Source of the DNA: Sordariomycetes sp. S80-01Y
Taxonomy: Eukaryota; Ascomycota; Sordariomycetes
NCBI GenBank assembly: GCA_037042185.1
Contig: JAXQJY010000031.1
Span: forward strand, 1,984,001 to 2,048,000
Direction: 5' to 3'
Length of the DNA: 64,000 nucleotides
Each line of letters begins with the position of its first letter. Within the stretch, counting starts at the first letter, position 1. The translations under genes were made by a program, and so were the position numbers. Shown piece after piece: positions 1 through 9,802 of the stretch. Below the pieces are notes generated by a model. That model saw only the letters and a program-made list of their open reading frames with translations. It ran no database searches and was not told the DNA's origin.

Positions 1-102
1 GTCCTCGGTCCACGTCTTGGGTTCGAAGGTACCCCACTCCATCTTGCCCTCGCCGGCCTCAGGCCCCTTGCCCAGCCAGCCTTGGAAGATATAGTTGCTC
101 AT
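1..102 (-). CDS. Zinc-dependent alcohol dehydrogenase (ADH6/cinnamyl-alcohol type), 5' end only
   Basis: Only the first 34 codons lie in the window; the gene runs off the left edge. Translation on the minus strand from the ATG at 102 gives a start beginning MSNYIFQGWLGK and continuing to FEPKTWTED. This matches the conserved N-terminus of fungal NADP-dependent alcohol/cinnamyl-alcohol dehydrogenases, whose next block would be the catalytic-zinc GICGSD motif, not visible here. The family reduces aldehydes to alcohols with NADPH in the cytosol. It is divergent from the cupin gene at 978, sharing an 875-bp upstream region. The call rests on family resemblance of a short segment only. Confidence 0.6.
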   Translation of the reverse strand, partial: MSNYIFQGWLGKGPEAGEGKMEWGTFEPKTWTED

Positions 103-977
103 TGTGCCAGAAATTCGTGCTTCAGGTTGCCTGTGAAATGGGTCAAGAGGTGATTGATTACTGTTGATGTTGGGCCGCGAGGCTGAGTTGTGTGCAGTAA
201 GAAGCTCAGGTTGGAAAGCGTGAGAACCTATCCAACAAGAAAGGAAAATTGCAGACGTACCCCCGGACACTCTTATACATGTAAAATCCAATGAACGAAA
301 TATTCCTCACCAACGGAAAGCCTCTTCTATCTAATCGGATTTGGATGCGTAATCCCGGCATCAGTCTAGTGACGACATAGTACCCGATATCCAACATTCT
401 GAAATGCGTTATTTGGTTTCGCCTCGATCTCCAGCATCTCCGTTGTTCCCGATGCCGCCGATCCTCGTACTGGAGTGTTAAAAAAAACTACACGTTCGTG
501 GAGTCAGCTCCACACGCACTCGGGATAAGCAGAATGCAGCAGAGCTATTCCATAAGCGGGTGCATATTCATGCTTTCGCATCAGCATATGCCGTCCCAAA
601 GCCTTCGGAAAACGCCTGCTTGACGTTCACCTGTTTAATTGTCCTCCTAGAGGTTTTATCATGTTCCCTCGCCCCGCGTTCGGCTTTACTGGGAATACGT
701 TACGAAACGCCAGAGCCGAAGCTATCTTAGAGACGGATCCATTGAAGGCGCTGTGCAAACTGCTTTGTTCCTCTTTGTTCCTCCTTCTCATCCCCCGCTG
801 TATCCTTACGTCTCTTCCGCGCAAAGAAAGCAGACTTTGTCCTTCAGCTCTCGGCAATAGCTTATATGCACCAGGCACAATACAACATAAGCTAGTTCAC
901 TCCCACTTGCCTGCGAACATCCCAAGATGCCCGAATAGCTCGTCTTTCGTGCTTCGCAGGGCGGCAGCATCAAGCAG
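103..977. other. Intergenic region between divergent dehydrogenase and cupin genes
   Basis: No convincing coding sequence: the open frames here lack family features and overlap one another on both strands. It should hold the promoters of the minus-strand dehydrogenase and the plus-strand cupin. A CAG three bases after a TTCG run at about 954-956 could be a 3' splice site for an upstream cupin exon, but no first exon with a good donor was found. Confidence 0.5.
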
Positions 978-1316
978 ATGTCGGGCACTTTCACTGGAGA
1001 CGTCTATCTCAATCCCATCTATGGCGATTCGAAGGCCGCCATCGCCGACGTAACCTTTACCCCGTGCGCTCGCACATACTGGCATACCCATGAGGAGGGA
1101 CAGATGCTGAAGGTACTCAACGGATCCGGCTGGATCTGCGACAAGGGTGGAGCTCCGAAGCGTCTGGAAGCTGGCGATGTAGTATGGGCGCCGGCCGGCA
1201 CGACCCACTGGCACAGCGCCGACGACAACAGCTTGGTGACGCACCTTGTCATTGGCCTTGGCCAAACGCACTGGCACGAGGAAGTTACCGAGAAGGAATA
1301 CGCGAAGAAGGTTTAG
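978..1316 (+). CDS. Small cupin, hydroxynitrile-lyase-like
   Basis: A 112-residue single-domain cupin. Cupin motif 1 appears as WHTHEEGQML (residues about 35-44) and motif 2 as PAGTTHWH (about 72-79). The spacing H-x-H-x3-Q plus a later His matches the metal site described for manganese-dependent bacterial cupin hydroxynitrile lyases and related carboxymuconolactone-associated cupins, so a small cytosolic metalloenzyme is likely. Usual members have about 15-20 more residues before the FTG.V..P segment, so a short upstream exon may be missing; I use the ATG at 978 because it begins directly before that conserved segment. Substrate is unknown. It sits between two dehydrogenase genes. Confidence 0.72.
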   Translation: MSGTFTGDVYLNPIYGDSKAAIADVTFTPCARTYWHTHEEGQMLKVLNGSGWICDKGGAPKRLEAGDVVWAPAGTTHWHSADDNSLVTHLVIGLGQTHWHEEVTEKEYAKKV

Positions 1317-1871
1317 TTGGGGGTCTGAGCTTCATCGGATCAGATTTAGGGAAAGGAAGGGTAAGGAAGGCACTAGAGGGGGTTGACCGAGTGGTGAAGA
1401 AACCAACTAATTATGAAGGTCACCAGTCTCGCTAGACTAGGTCCTCAAAACACGCTAATCAATCAAGAATGTGAGATATAGAGGTCAGGCGACAGCCTGG
1501 GTCTTCCCATGTATCTCAATGTGCATATTACCTGTTCCATTGCCTTTCAGGCTGTCAGACGAATCGCAATTTTCTGGACGGCTGCTAGGTCCCAGGGCAG
1601 GCGGCATCTTAGGACACTGAGCTCTTTTCTGTCAGCTAATGATCCATGCGTATTGCTGATGTCAGGTAGGGGAGACTGCACCGTCCTAGTGAGAGTGGAT
1701 ACACTACTCAGACAGATTTGGTCATCGAGTTTACTAGTCTGTGCGCATACTTGTTACGAATAAATATGCCAGGCTCCTATAAAGTTGATTCGAAATACAT
1801 ACCTTTAAGTCTAATCCCGACATCTTCGCCTCTTGCTCACAACCAAAAACCTCCACCTTCAGATATTCGCA
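1317..1871. other. Intergenic, upstream region of the SDR gene
   Basis: No gene seen. A TATAAAG box at 1778-1784 lies about 90 bp upstream of the SDR start codon, the expected position for a fungal core promoter. Confidence 0.5.
1778..1784 (+). promoter_or_regulatory. TATA box of the SDR gene
   Basis: TATAAAG, 88 bp before the ATG at 1872. The core promoter looks intact although the coding sequence downstream is frameshifted. Confidence 0.45.
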
Positions 1872-2804
1872 ATGGCAAGCTTCAGCAGCAAGGTCTTCGT
1901 CGTCACCGGCGCGGCATCAGGCATAGGCCTGGCCACGGCTAAGCTGCTGCTAGCCCGAGGAGTCTCCGTTGGCCTGGCCGACCTCAACGAGGAGGGCCTC
2001 GAGCCCCTGTCACAATCGCTCAACAACAACACGAGTGATCGAAACATCACCGGTGTCGTCAATTCGACCGACCGTTCCAACGTCGCAAGCTTCCTGCAGG
2101 CCACAAGACTCACTTCGGCCGCCTACAGGGCATTGCCAGCTTTGCCGGGGTCGCCGGGCACAAGCTTGGGCTGGAGGACAATTGGGACATTCCGGACGAG
2201 GAGTTCAGCTTCATCATTGACGTCAACGTCAAGGGCGCCTTTAACATTCTTGCTGAGGGCTTGAAGCCCGGACTACTGGAGGAGAACAAGGGAGACAGCA
2301 GCAGCAGTGGCGGCAGCATCGTGCACATCGCCAGTATGTTCTCCGAAAGGGGCTACCCGGAGGGCTCCGTCTTCACGGCTAGCAAGCACGCTGCTGTCGG
2401 CATGATCAAAGCCGCGGCGATGGAATCTGGGTCGCGCGGCATCCGAGTCAACGCTCTTCTCCCGTAAGTGCACTGATCTACCACCTATTTGTGATGCTAT
2501 GATTGCATGGAGAGCCTATACGCTCTCATATAACCTAACAGGGCTTGATGTATCCTCCGCAAGCTCTCGGGGCTCGACGAAGTAGAAAGCCGCTGCTGAC
2601 GAGAGTCGCAGAGGAGCCATTGAGACACCGATGCGTCAAGCCCTCATCGACTACGGATCCCCTCCCCCTATTGCTAACACTCCCCTCGAGCGTCCCGTAA
2701 AGTATGAGGAGGTCGCTACAGTGGCAACGTTTCTTTTGGGCGACGACAGCAATTATGTTACGGGCGCGTCGTGGACTGTCGATGGAGGGCCTAATCCTGG
2801 TTAG
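1872..2804 (+). CDS. Short-chain dehydrogenase/reductase, frameshifted
   Basis: Classical SDR, about 260 residues when read through. Visible motifs are the NAD(P)-binding TGAASGIG near residue 12, the SxxY-K active site region (IVHIASMFSERGYPEG then TASKHA, with Lys present but Phe where the catalytic Tyr normally stands in Y-x3-K), and a C-terminal GASWTVDGG. Exons: 1872-2463 and 2612-2804, with a 148-bp intron (GTAAGT..CGCAG). The reading frame moves by one base at about 2103-2107 inside exon 1: upstream the frame ends ...FLQAT, downstream it resumes as GIASFAGVAGHK in the frame one base earlier, consistent with loss of one A in a short A-rich spot. There is no room for an intron. Either a sequencing error or a recent null allele. 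Members oxidise secondary alcohols with NAD(P); the substrate cannot be told. Confidence 0.75.
2464..2611 (+). other. Intron of the SDR gene
   Basis: GTAAGT donor, CGCAG acceptor. Splicing joins ...NALLP to GAIETPM, the conserved SDR segment after the active site; the alternative acceptor near 2540 would give an immediate stop. Confidence 0.75.
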
Positions 2805-3315
2805 CCAGCGAATAGTGCGGGATAGATACTGTGCTGGGTGAGGCTGGCACTTGTCGCAACGACTTAAAGCGGAAGAGCTTCAGCACGACTTGTAAGGAGT
2901 TTGAGTGGAAAGGCCATGTTCCATGAAGTTTTAAATTATTAGGTTTCTTGTCGAAAGCCATCATTTTGTCATCTTGTCCAACGTAAAGTGTGAGTATTAA
3001 CCCAACATTACTCCGCACTCTGGCCCTCCCCACTGCTACGAACTACTACCGGTATTTTGCTTTTCACGCTAATGCAGGCGGATGACTTTTGACTTGCGAC
3101 CCATCTAAAGCCCGACCGGCAGGTGGGCGACGTCACCTCGACCCCCTCAGGACCTAAGCGACCTGCATACGAGACCCGTAAAGTCCCTCCCTGTACGTAC
3201 ACTCGGCCGCCATTGTCTCAACTCCAGAACCCTCATCTGGTCCACCAACGCTGAATCAAGCGGGAAGAAGAAGGAGAAGAAAAAAGGAGGGCTGACTCTG
3301 TGTGCGTTTGCCAAC
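2805..3315. other. Intergenic
   Basis: No gene recognised. Purine-rich tract about 3262-3290 just before the decayed bZIP gene. Confidence 0.5.
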
Positions 3316-4294
3316 ATGGAGCAGACCCCCAGTCTGGGCAAGGATCAGCTGGCACTCCAGCCGATGCCTCAGCGTTCCCAAATCTGGACAACGACCGACG
3401 ACTGGACGGGCGTAGCTGGCACCAAATATAGGCGCAAGTTGCAGAATTGTCTGAATCAGAGAGCATGGCGTCTGTATAACCTACCTGGTGTATCGATTTT
3501 AATTGAGAATCAAAGACAAGGGACTGACAACATGGATTGGCAGGATGAAGGCAGAGGGTTGGATCAAATTCTGAAGCAAAGAACCCCAAAAACGATGAAA
3601 AGACCCCAGACTCCTCCATCAATATGCCAATTCAGTATGGGCGTTCCGCAACGCTGAGCCGCGAAAGCAATTTGGAGTGACCATTCCCCAGCGAGAACCG
3701 CTTGGTCTGCCGTATGGGGGATCCGAAAGGGCAGGATCTCGTCGAGCAGCTGGGACGACAGGCAATGAGCCAATATCGGGCGGGGTCGCCTTGCTTTGTC
3801 CACCTCTTGGCTTTAACCAAGATTAATGTATTCTGAGCACTTAACAGCAACGCGACGATTCTGGCTGCGCCTCGGAGTGGCTTGATTACGGCGCTGTGTC
3901 CCGTTTACAGATCGACGAAACTTGCCAAGGTGCTATCGTCGCCCAGCCTCCTGGCCGTCCCAGCGCTCTCCAGCCCACGGGCCTTCAGAAGGCAGTATTG
4001 CATCATCCTTGGATTGACCTTCTTCCCTCGGCACAGATGCGTGAAAGTATGCTCAAGGCTCTGAGCTGCCCCGGGCTCGTTGACGAGGACGCGCTCTGCT
4101 ATGACATTGTCGATGTCGGTTTTGATGGCCGTCCTGAAGAATCCTCTCTGGTGGTTTGGGGTCAACCCTGGGATCCGTACGGGTGGGAGGTGAGCATGGC
4201 ATTCCTGCGGAAATGGGGCTGGCTGCTGCAAGGATGCGAGGAACTTCTCAATTCCACCAACTATTGGCGGGCAAAAAGGGGTGACAGACATTGA
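3316..4294 (+). pseudogene. Decayed bZIP/DUF3425-type regulator gene
   Basis: The start keeps the family hallmark DDWTGV followed by a degenerate basic region (LQNCLNQRAWRL at about residues 42-53; the family normally has NRLNQRA), beginning at the ATG at 3316. The downstream DUF3425 part is recognisable in three pieces: HLLALTKINVF at 3801-3833, WLDYGAVSRL from about 3878, and the strongly conserved HPWIDLLP, WGQPWDPYGWEV, FLRKWGWL and STNYWRAKRG block ending at 4294. They cannot be joined: a TGA interrupts at 3834-3836 where the family has Arg, and the frame shifts one base between 3845 and 3863. The stretch 3474-3690 also cannot be spliced into a sensible protein. Two of the changes (Arg to Cys, Arg to stop) fit C-to-T changes at CpG. 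An intact member would be a nuclear DNA-binding protein of unknown target. Confidence 0.8.
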
Positions 4295-4735
4295 CATTGG
4301 GAGCTCTACTTCGCGATGACTTTGTGAGATAGAGTTGAATTTTAGCTTCTACGCTACGCCGTAAGAGTGCCGAAGCATCGAGCAAGGCAGCCGTCTATCA
4401 AGTGCCGCGTTTCTCATCCACACCCAGTTTGCCGTTGTTATGTTAGCGCTAATGTAGGTTGCTTCCACAACAGCAATGCCGACAGGGAAATATGTATCGA
4501 TCGATCAATATATGCCAACCCCATTCGCCAGAGTTCGTAGTTGCCTTGGCCCCCCCTTGTCTTGACGCGTGGCACTCTTGATATCGCGAACTGCGCTGCA
4601 TTGCTACCCCATAATCTTTTATCGGTCAACCCCGAGACATATAGGGTATAAAGGTTCGCCGGACGAAGATCACTTCGTCTGATAGTGCCCGCAGCAGATC
4701 ACGCTTCTAACTCTCATCACGTTAGCCTTCTTGCA
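4295..4735. other. Intergenic, promoter of the MDR dehydrogenase
   Basis: No gene seen. It contains the TATA box at 4647-4653. Confidence 0.5.
4647..4653 (+). promoter_or_regulatory. TATA box of the MDR dehydrogenase gene
   Basis: TATAAAG, 89 bp before the chosen ATG at 4736. Confidence 0.45.
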
Positions 4736-5919
4736 ATGTCCAACCAAACTATGCAAGGCGTCGTCTTTGCAGGCAACCCATTTGAGGTTCTCGTTGAAAG
4801 CGTTCCTCTTCCCACTCTACAGCATGATGCGGATGCTATCGTTCGCATCACAACTTCAGGCATCTGCGGGTCTGACCTGCACGTCTACCGCGGAGTGATG
4901 GGAGATGGAGAGGTCCCCTTCACCATCGGACACGAGGCTGTTGGCTATGTCTCTGAGATTGGTAGTGCCGTCACGTCCCTCTCAGTTGGGGACTATGTTG
5001 TCATTCCCGACACGCCTTCTTCTGGTACTCTTGAGCTCACGCCTGCTGGCGGTGCCTACTTTGGCAACGGCGCAGGACTCGATGGCCTCCAAGGTAAGTC
5101 ATCGAAGCCAATGCGCGTCATGTAGTCTCTTCAGAAGATCTCTGACCTGTTTCTGTAGCCGAATATGCGGTCGTACCCTTCGCCGACACCAGCCTGATCC
5201 CTATTCCCTTGTCGCACAACACGACTTCCGATTCTCTCGAGCAGGACTATCTGACTGTTGGTGATATCTTCGCGACTGGCTGGACTGGCCTGAGCTGGTC
5301 TAATTTCCAAGCCGGAGATACTGTCGCTGTCTTTGGCGCCGGCCCCCTTGGCTTGCTGGCTATGCACTCTGCCTTCATCCGCGGCGCGTCACGCGTCTAT
5401 ATCGTTGACCACGTTGAGAGCCGTCTCGAGCTTGCTGCTTCGCAGGGTGCCATTCCCATCAACTTTGCCATTTCTGACCCTGTATCTCAGATCCTGGAGC
5501 ACGAACCAAACGGCGTCATGCGCTGTGTCGAGGCTGTTGGCATGGAGGCTCTCAACAGCGATCTTGAGATCGACGAGGACATCATCATCAGCCAGATGAT
5601 CGAAGTGACTCACTTTGGCGGCGGTATTGGCATCGTAGGGGTGTACCTAGCTACGGAAGACAATCCGGCTGCGCCCTTAGGCAGTACCCTCTCCCCGAAC
5701 GCAACCGTCGCCATGAACGACTTTTTTGGCAAGCGTCTCAGTATCAGGGGCGGATCCGTGGACCCCAAACTCGTGGCACCCGAGCTCGTCCGGCTGATTC
5801 AAAACGGCGAGGCCCGGCCCAGCTTCATTACGTCTGCCCTCATTCAGATCGAGGAGGCGCCCGAGTACTACAGACGCTTCGAGCAGCACGAGGAGACTAA
5901 GATTTTTATCAAATTTTAA
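4736..5919 (+). CDS. Zinc-type (MDR) alcohol dehydrogenase lacking the structural-zinc lobe
   Basis: Exons 4736-5093 and 5159-5919 (65-bp intron GTAAGT..GTAG) encode about 372 residues. The catalytic domain shows GICGSDLHVY (catalytic-zinc Cys) and GHEAVGYV; the Rossmann fold shows VFGAGPLGLLA followed by an acidic residue (VDHVESR), suggesting NAD preference. The protein is like the glutathione-independent formaldehyde-dehydrogenase/threonine-dehydrogenase branch of the medium-chain family, but the segment that normally carries four closely spaced Cys after the GD.V.IP motif is replaced by a Ser/Gly/Ala-rich stretch with no Cys. The first ATG in frame is 4736; a second is at 4751. It probably oxidises an alcohol or polyol in the cytosol. 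Neighbour of the rhamnosidase gene, tail to tail. Confidence 0.85.
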
Positions 5920-6472
5920 ATGTTCTTCACAAGCGCCTGTGGTCCAGCAAACAAAGACACAGTGCTTACAGAAGTGCCTGCGTCATCTCGATATTCTACT
6001 ATGGGTGCGAACGGACCGCTAACCGCATTACATTTATACGAGAACGGAAATTTTCAATATATGTATATATGTATCCAAGCTCTAGCAATGAGATTACTGA
6101 GTTGTTTTTTATCTCTTTATTAGAGTCAAAGGGAATCACTAGGGTGTTGAGGGTGCGCCTATCGAGGTGCCAGATATAGTGTGACGAGTGGTCTCGAGTG
6201 CAAAAGTAGCACAGTTTTTTCCGAAGACGCTTTCGTCGCATGAGTTGCAGCCATTGGAATCAGCCCACGGGCTTGGGTGGGGTATCAACGGCTGCTCAAG
6301 GCAAGTACTGAGCTCTCATAAGGAAAGGTGAGCAGTATCTATCTCGCGTCTGGCGACAGTCGTCACCAAGATACTCCTTGGCGCCGCTAGCCACATCTTG
6401 ACGTCCTACGTGGTCAGATGGTTGCGCCTCAAAGTTCAATACGTACTGTATCAATGGTCTATATATGAACCC
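5920..6472. other. Intergenic between convergent genes
   Basis: Holds the 3' ends of the dehydrogenase and rhamnosidase genes. A+T-rich around 6040-6125; no coding feature recognised. Confidence 0.5.
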
Positions 6473-9156
6473 TCAAGGTATATATCTTGACAGCATAGCG
6501 TCTCCCTGGGCGCCCTGTATAGCACCGGGGGGCCATTCCGTATCCTCTTCCCACTTAGTCTCAAACTCGTAAGTCCCGCTTAATACAGTCTGATCTATCT
6601 CTGGCAGCACAACTCTGGCTTCGCCATTGGGAGGAACACAGACAGAGGTCTTCATCGTTCCGTTTGTTATCTTCCAATGCACCGAGTAGGGACCGTAAGG
6701 GGAGTCGTATGACGTTGCGGCGCTTCGGACAGTGCCCCCAGGCTGCGGACAGACAAGGGCCTTTCTCCAACCCGGGGATGCCGGTCTCAAGCCCCCGATA
6801 GTACCGTGCAAGAAGTCGCAAACGGCACCGAGAGCATAGTGGTTGAATGAGGTCATCTGACCTGGGTTAATGCTTCCGTCCGGAAGCATTGAGTTCCATC
6901 GCTCCCACTGCTTCTACGTTAGCTGTGACAGGCCCGGGCGTCTTCAGGGACTTTTTCGAGACATACGATTGTGGTGGCACCCATGCTCACGGGGTACAGC
7001 CAGCTTGGCTCATCTTGCTCCTGGAGCATTCGGTACGCATAACTCAGCATACCATTATCAGCGAGCACTTTCAATATCATCGGCGTCCCGACAAATCCAG
7101 TCGTGATTCTGAAGGACTCCCACTGGATCAGCCACCTAAGCCGTCCTTTGCATGTTTCTCTTTCCTTTTCATCTTGAATGAGATCAAAGGCCAAGCAGAT
7201 AGCATAAGCAGCCTGCGAGTCGGAAGACACACGGCCTGTTCGAGTAATGTACTCTTCCCTGAAGCGCTGGCATAGGCGCTTTGCCTGTTCTTCGTACTTG
7301 GCTGCAACTTCGTGTTCCCCAAGAAGCTTGCCGATGGTGGCAGTAACGGACGTCATCTTGATCAGGTACGCGTTAGCGATGAGGTACTGATCGGTTGGGG
7401 AGTGGCCCGGAAGGTGGGGTGGTGATCGAGGATCAAGCCAGTCGCCGTACTGCGGCGACTTCGTTGAATAGAAGCCATCTGGTCCCCGCGGGATTCCTTT
7501 CTCGAGCCACAGGCGCATGCTAGTCCACTGGCTCTTCAACACATCTACATCTCCGTAGAAGGTGTAAATATCCCATGGTGTGAGGATTGCGGCATCTCCC
7601 CATGCCGCCATCGGACGCGATTCTGGATGACGCGGCGGAATAGGAATCATGGGTACAATGACAGGCACCACACCATTCATGTTTCCCTGATCTGCCTTGA
7701 GATCCTCGAGCCAGCTTTTCAGAAACGACGATGTGTCGAACAGAAAGTTCGCCGTGGGTGCAAATACTTGTATGTCACCGGTCCACCCTAGCCGCTCGTC
7801 TCGTTGCGGGCAGTCGGTTGGCACCGATATGAAGTTACCGCGCATTGACCACACTGTGTTCTCGTGAAGCTTATTGATCTTTTCATGCGAATAATCGAAC
7901 GTTCCAGTCCGTCGCAGATCCGACGAGATGACAATGGCTGTGTAGTCTGACGGACCGACGTTGTCATGGCCGTCGACTTCGGCATATCTGAAGCCGTACC
8001 ATGTGAATCTTGGTTCGTAACCCTTGATTGACCGTCCTCCAAGCTTTATTGTCGTACGGGCTTTCGCAGTTCTCAAGGGTCTTGTTCCTAGTTCTCCATT
8101 TTCCATTGCCTCTGCATGCTTGATCACCAAGACTCCTGATCCTTGGATATCAGCGTCAACTCTGATCCAGCCCGCAATATTCTGGCAAAAATCAAGAATT
8201 GTTTTCCCACTGCGGGTCCTGAAAATTCTTTGCGGCTTTATTTCCATAATCCTTCTGACGGGAGCAACGTGTGGTGCGATAAGTTGCGCGGATGGAAATG
8301 CCAGTTCGTCAACATTGTCCACTGGCTTTGTGGTAGTACTTGTTGTGGACCACAAATGGTCGTGAAGAGTGGTGTCAAAAGCTTCGCCGTTATATATTTC
8401 GGAGTTTGTAACCGGGCCGTAAAGATATTCCCAACTAGAGTCGGTGACGACTAATGGCTTCCCGTCGACCTCGAGTTGAGCCAAGAACGCTGGCCGCTCC
8501 CCCCAAATGTTCGAGATGCCTGGTCGGCCCAATCGACCTGCGAACCAACCTTCTCCTACATATGCACCGATAACATTTGTCCCAGGTTGCAACATATCAG
8601 TGACATCATAAGTCTGGTAGTGTAGGCGATGATGGTATGATTGCCATCCAGGAGTTAAGCATTGATCGCCGACAACAACACCATTAATCTCCACTTGGTA
8701 CATTCCATGAGCTGTGGCATAAAGGCGGGATAGGCCACCAAGATGCTGAAATGTCTTCCTCACAAGGAAGGGACGTTTGGGCTGGGTGATGTCTTGCGGA
8801 GGTCCTGAAATGAGCTTGGCAATCCACTCACCCCGCTCAAGCAGAGCTACTTCGACTGTCAGAGATGCCCATCCTGTGCTTGAGTCGTCTTCTCCAATTG
8901 CTCGCACTTTGACATGTGCAATCTCTCTCGAAACTAGAGGAGAAGATGGCCAGGGGACGTTGATGGAATCAGAGGACTGTTCAGTGTAATGCTCTTCCTG
9001 CCCACTGCGGACGATAACGATCTCGTACCGGCTTTGGCGCCAGCCTTTTACAATCGTGGCTTTGAACCGCCATGATAGCTTCGGGCAAGCCTGGGCGATG
9101 GCAAAGCCGTTGTAGTGATCCCCAGCCCTCAGCTCGGCTATATGGACGGATTGCAT
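6473..9156 (-). CDS. GH78 alpha-L-rhamnosidase
   Basis: Minus-strand exons 9156-6967 and 6907-6473, with a 59-bp intron (GTATGT..CAG) joining ...GATTI to WERWNSM, encode 874 residues. Family order is visible: an N-terminal beta-sandwich region (PKLSWRF near residue 25), the second beta domain with VEINGVVVGDQ and PGW, the (alpha/alpha)6 catalytic barrel with the diagnostic TDCPQRDERLGWTGD around residue 447-461 and YGDWLDP around 570, then SFNHYALGAV and a C-terminal beta domain. The acidic residues in the DERLGW segment belong to the GH78 active site. No signal peptide is seen, so an intracellular enzyme acting on imported rhamnosides (flavonoid, terpenoid or oligosaccharide) is likely. It is transcribed divergently from a sugar carrier, with 646 bp between the start codons. 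Confidence 0.92.
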
Positions 9157-9412
9157 TGTATTCAGCGCTTGACAGCAGCGAGAAGGCTCTGAGCTGGGAA
9201 AGTATCGATGCGAGTTTGAAGCCGCGATAGCCCAGGATTCCAGGATAGCTGGGCTTAGGTATTGCCTGTGTTATTGGTTCCTCGGGAAAAGATGACCAGA
9301 GCCCGAAGTCGATGTGCAGGTTCGGTATGGTATTCACCGGCGCTCCCGAGGTGATTTAAGGCTGTTCGGACCAAAGAAAGGCGATAATGAGGGCACAAGT
9401 CGAGGGGGTGAA

Positions 9413-9522
9413 GCGGGGAGCGCATTCTAGTGTCAGTTGATAATCCCCTGTTTTCTCCAGATTCGCAATTTCTAGCCCCCAGACCCCAGTCCCGCCTCGC
9501 GTGATTGAACAACCTTCCCCAC
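9413..9522. promoter_or_regulatory. Cluster of four CreA-like sites
   Basis: Four matches to the carbon-catabolite repressor consensus SYGGRG within 110 bp: GCGGGG on the plus strand, two CTGGGG seven bases apart and one GTGGGG on the minus strand. Established knowledge: functional CreA sites are often paired and closely spaced. Binding is not shown here. Confidence 0.4.
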
Positions 9523-9656
9523 AGGAACTTTGACAGATTAGGTTTGTAGATCGAAGGTGCGTGCTGATTGGCTTGAAGTGAGAGGACGCAGCGAATGGGT
9601 GTCTGGCTCGGTTCAACTTTTTGACGAAGCCGTCATTCGATTGGGGCTTCATCCCG

Positions 9657-9665
9657 TATATATAA
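9657..9665 (+). promoter_or_regulatory. TATA element of the sugar carrier gene
   Basis: TATATATAA, 138-146 bp upstream of the ATG at 9803. Confidence 0.4.
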
Positions 9666-9802
9666 CGACAAACATGTGGAAGTCCTATTGTTAACTCTCC
9701 AACTCCATACTCTTGAAACCAGCTGCCCCTGTGGCTCATCATCTCTTTTTTCAGACCCAATTCCACGACGCGACGCCTGGCGGCGCTAGCAACACCGAGA
9801 AG

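Larger units (their letters stand above)
9157..9802. promoter_or_regulatory. Shared promoter region of GH78 and sugar carrier
   Basis: The 646 bp between two divergent start codons. It carries a TATATATAA element at 9657-9665 pointing to the carrier, and CreA-type SYGGRG hexamers at 9413-9418 (plus), 9477-9482, 9484-9489 and 9517-9522 (minus). The arrangement suggests joint control and glucose repression; this is inference from sequence motifs only. Confidence 0.5.
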
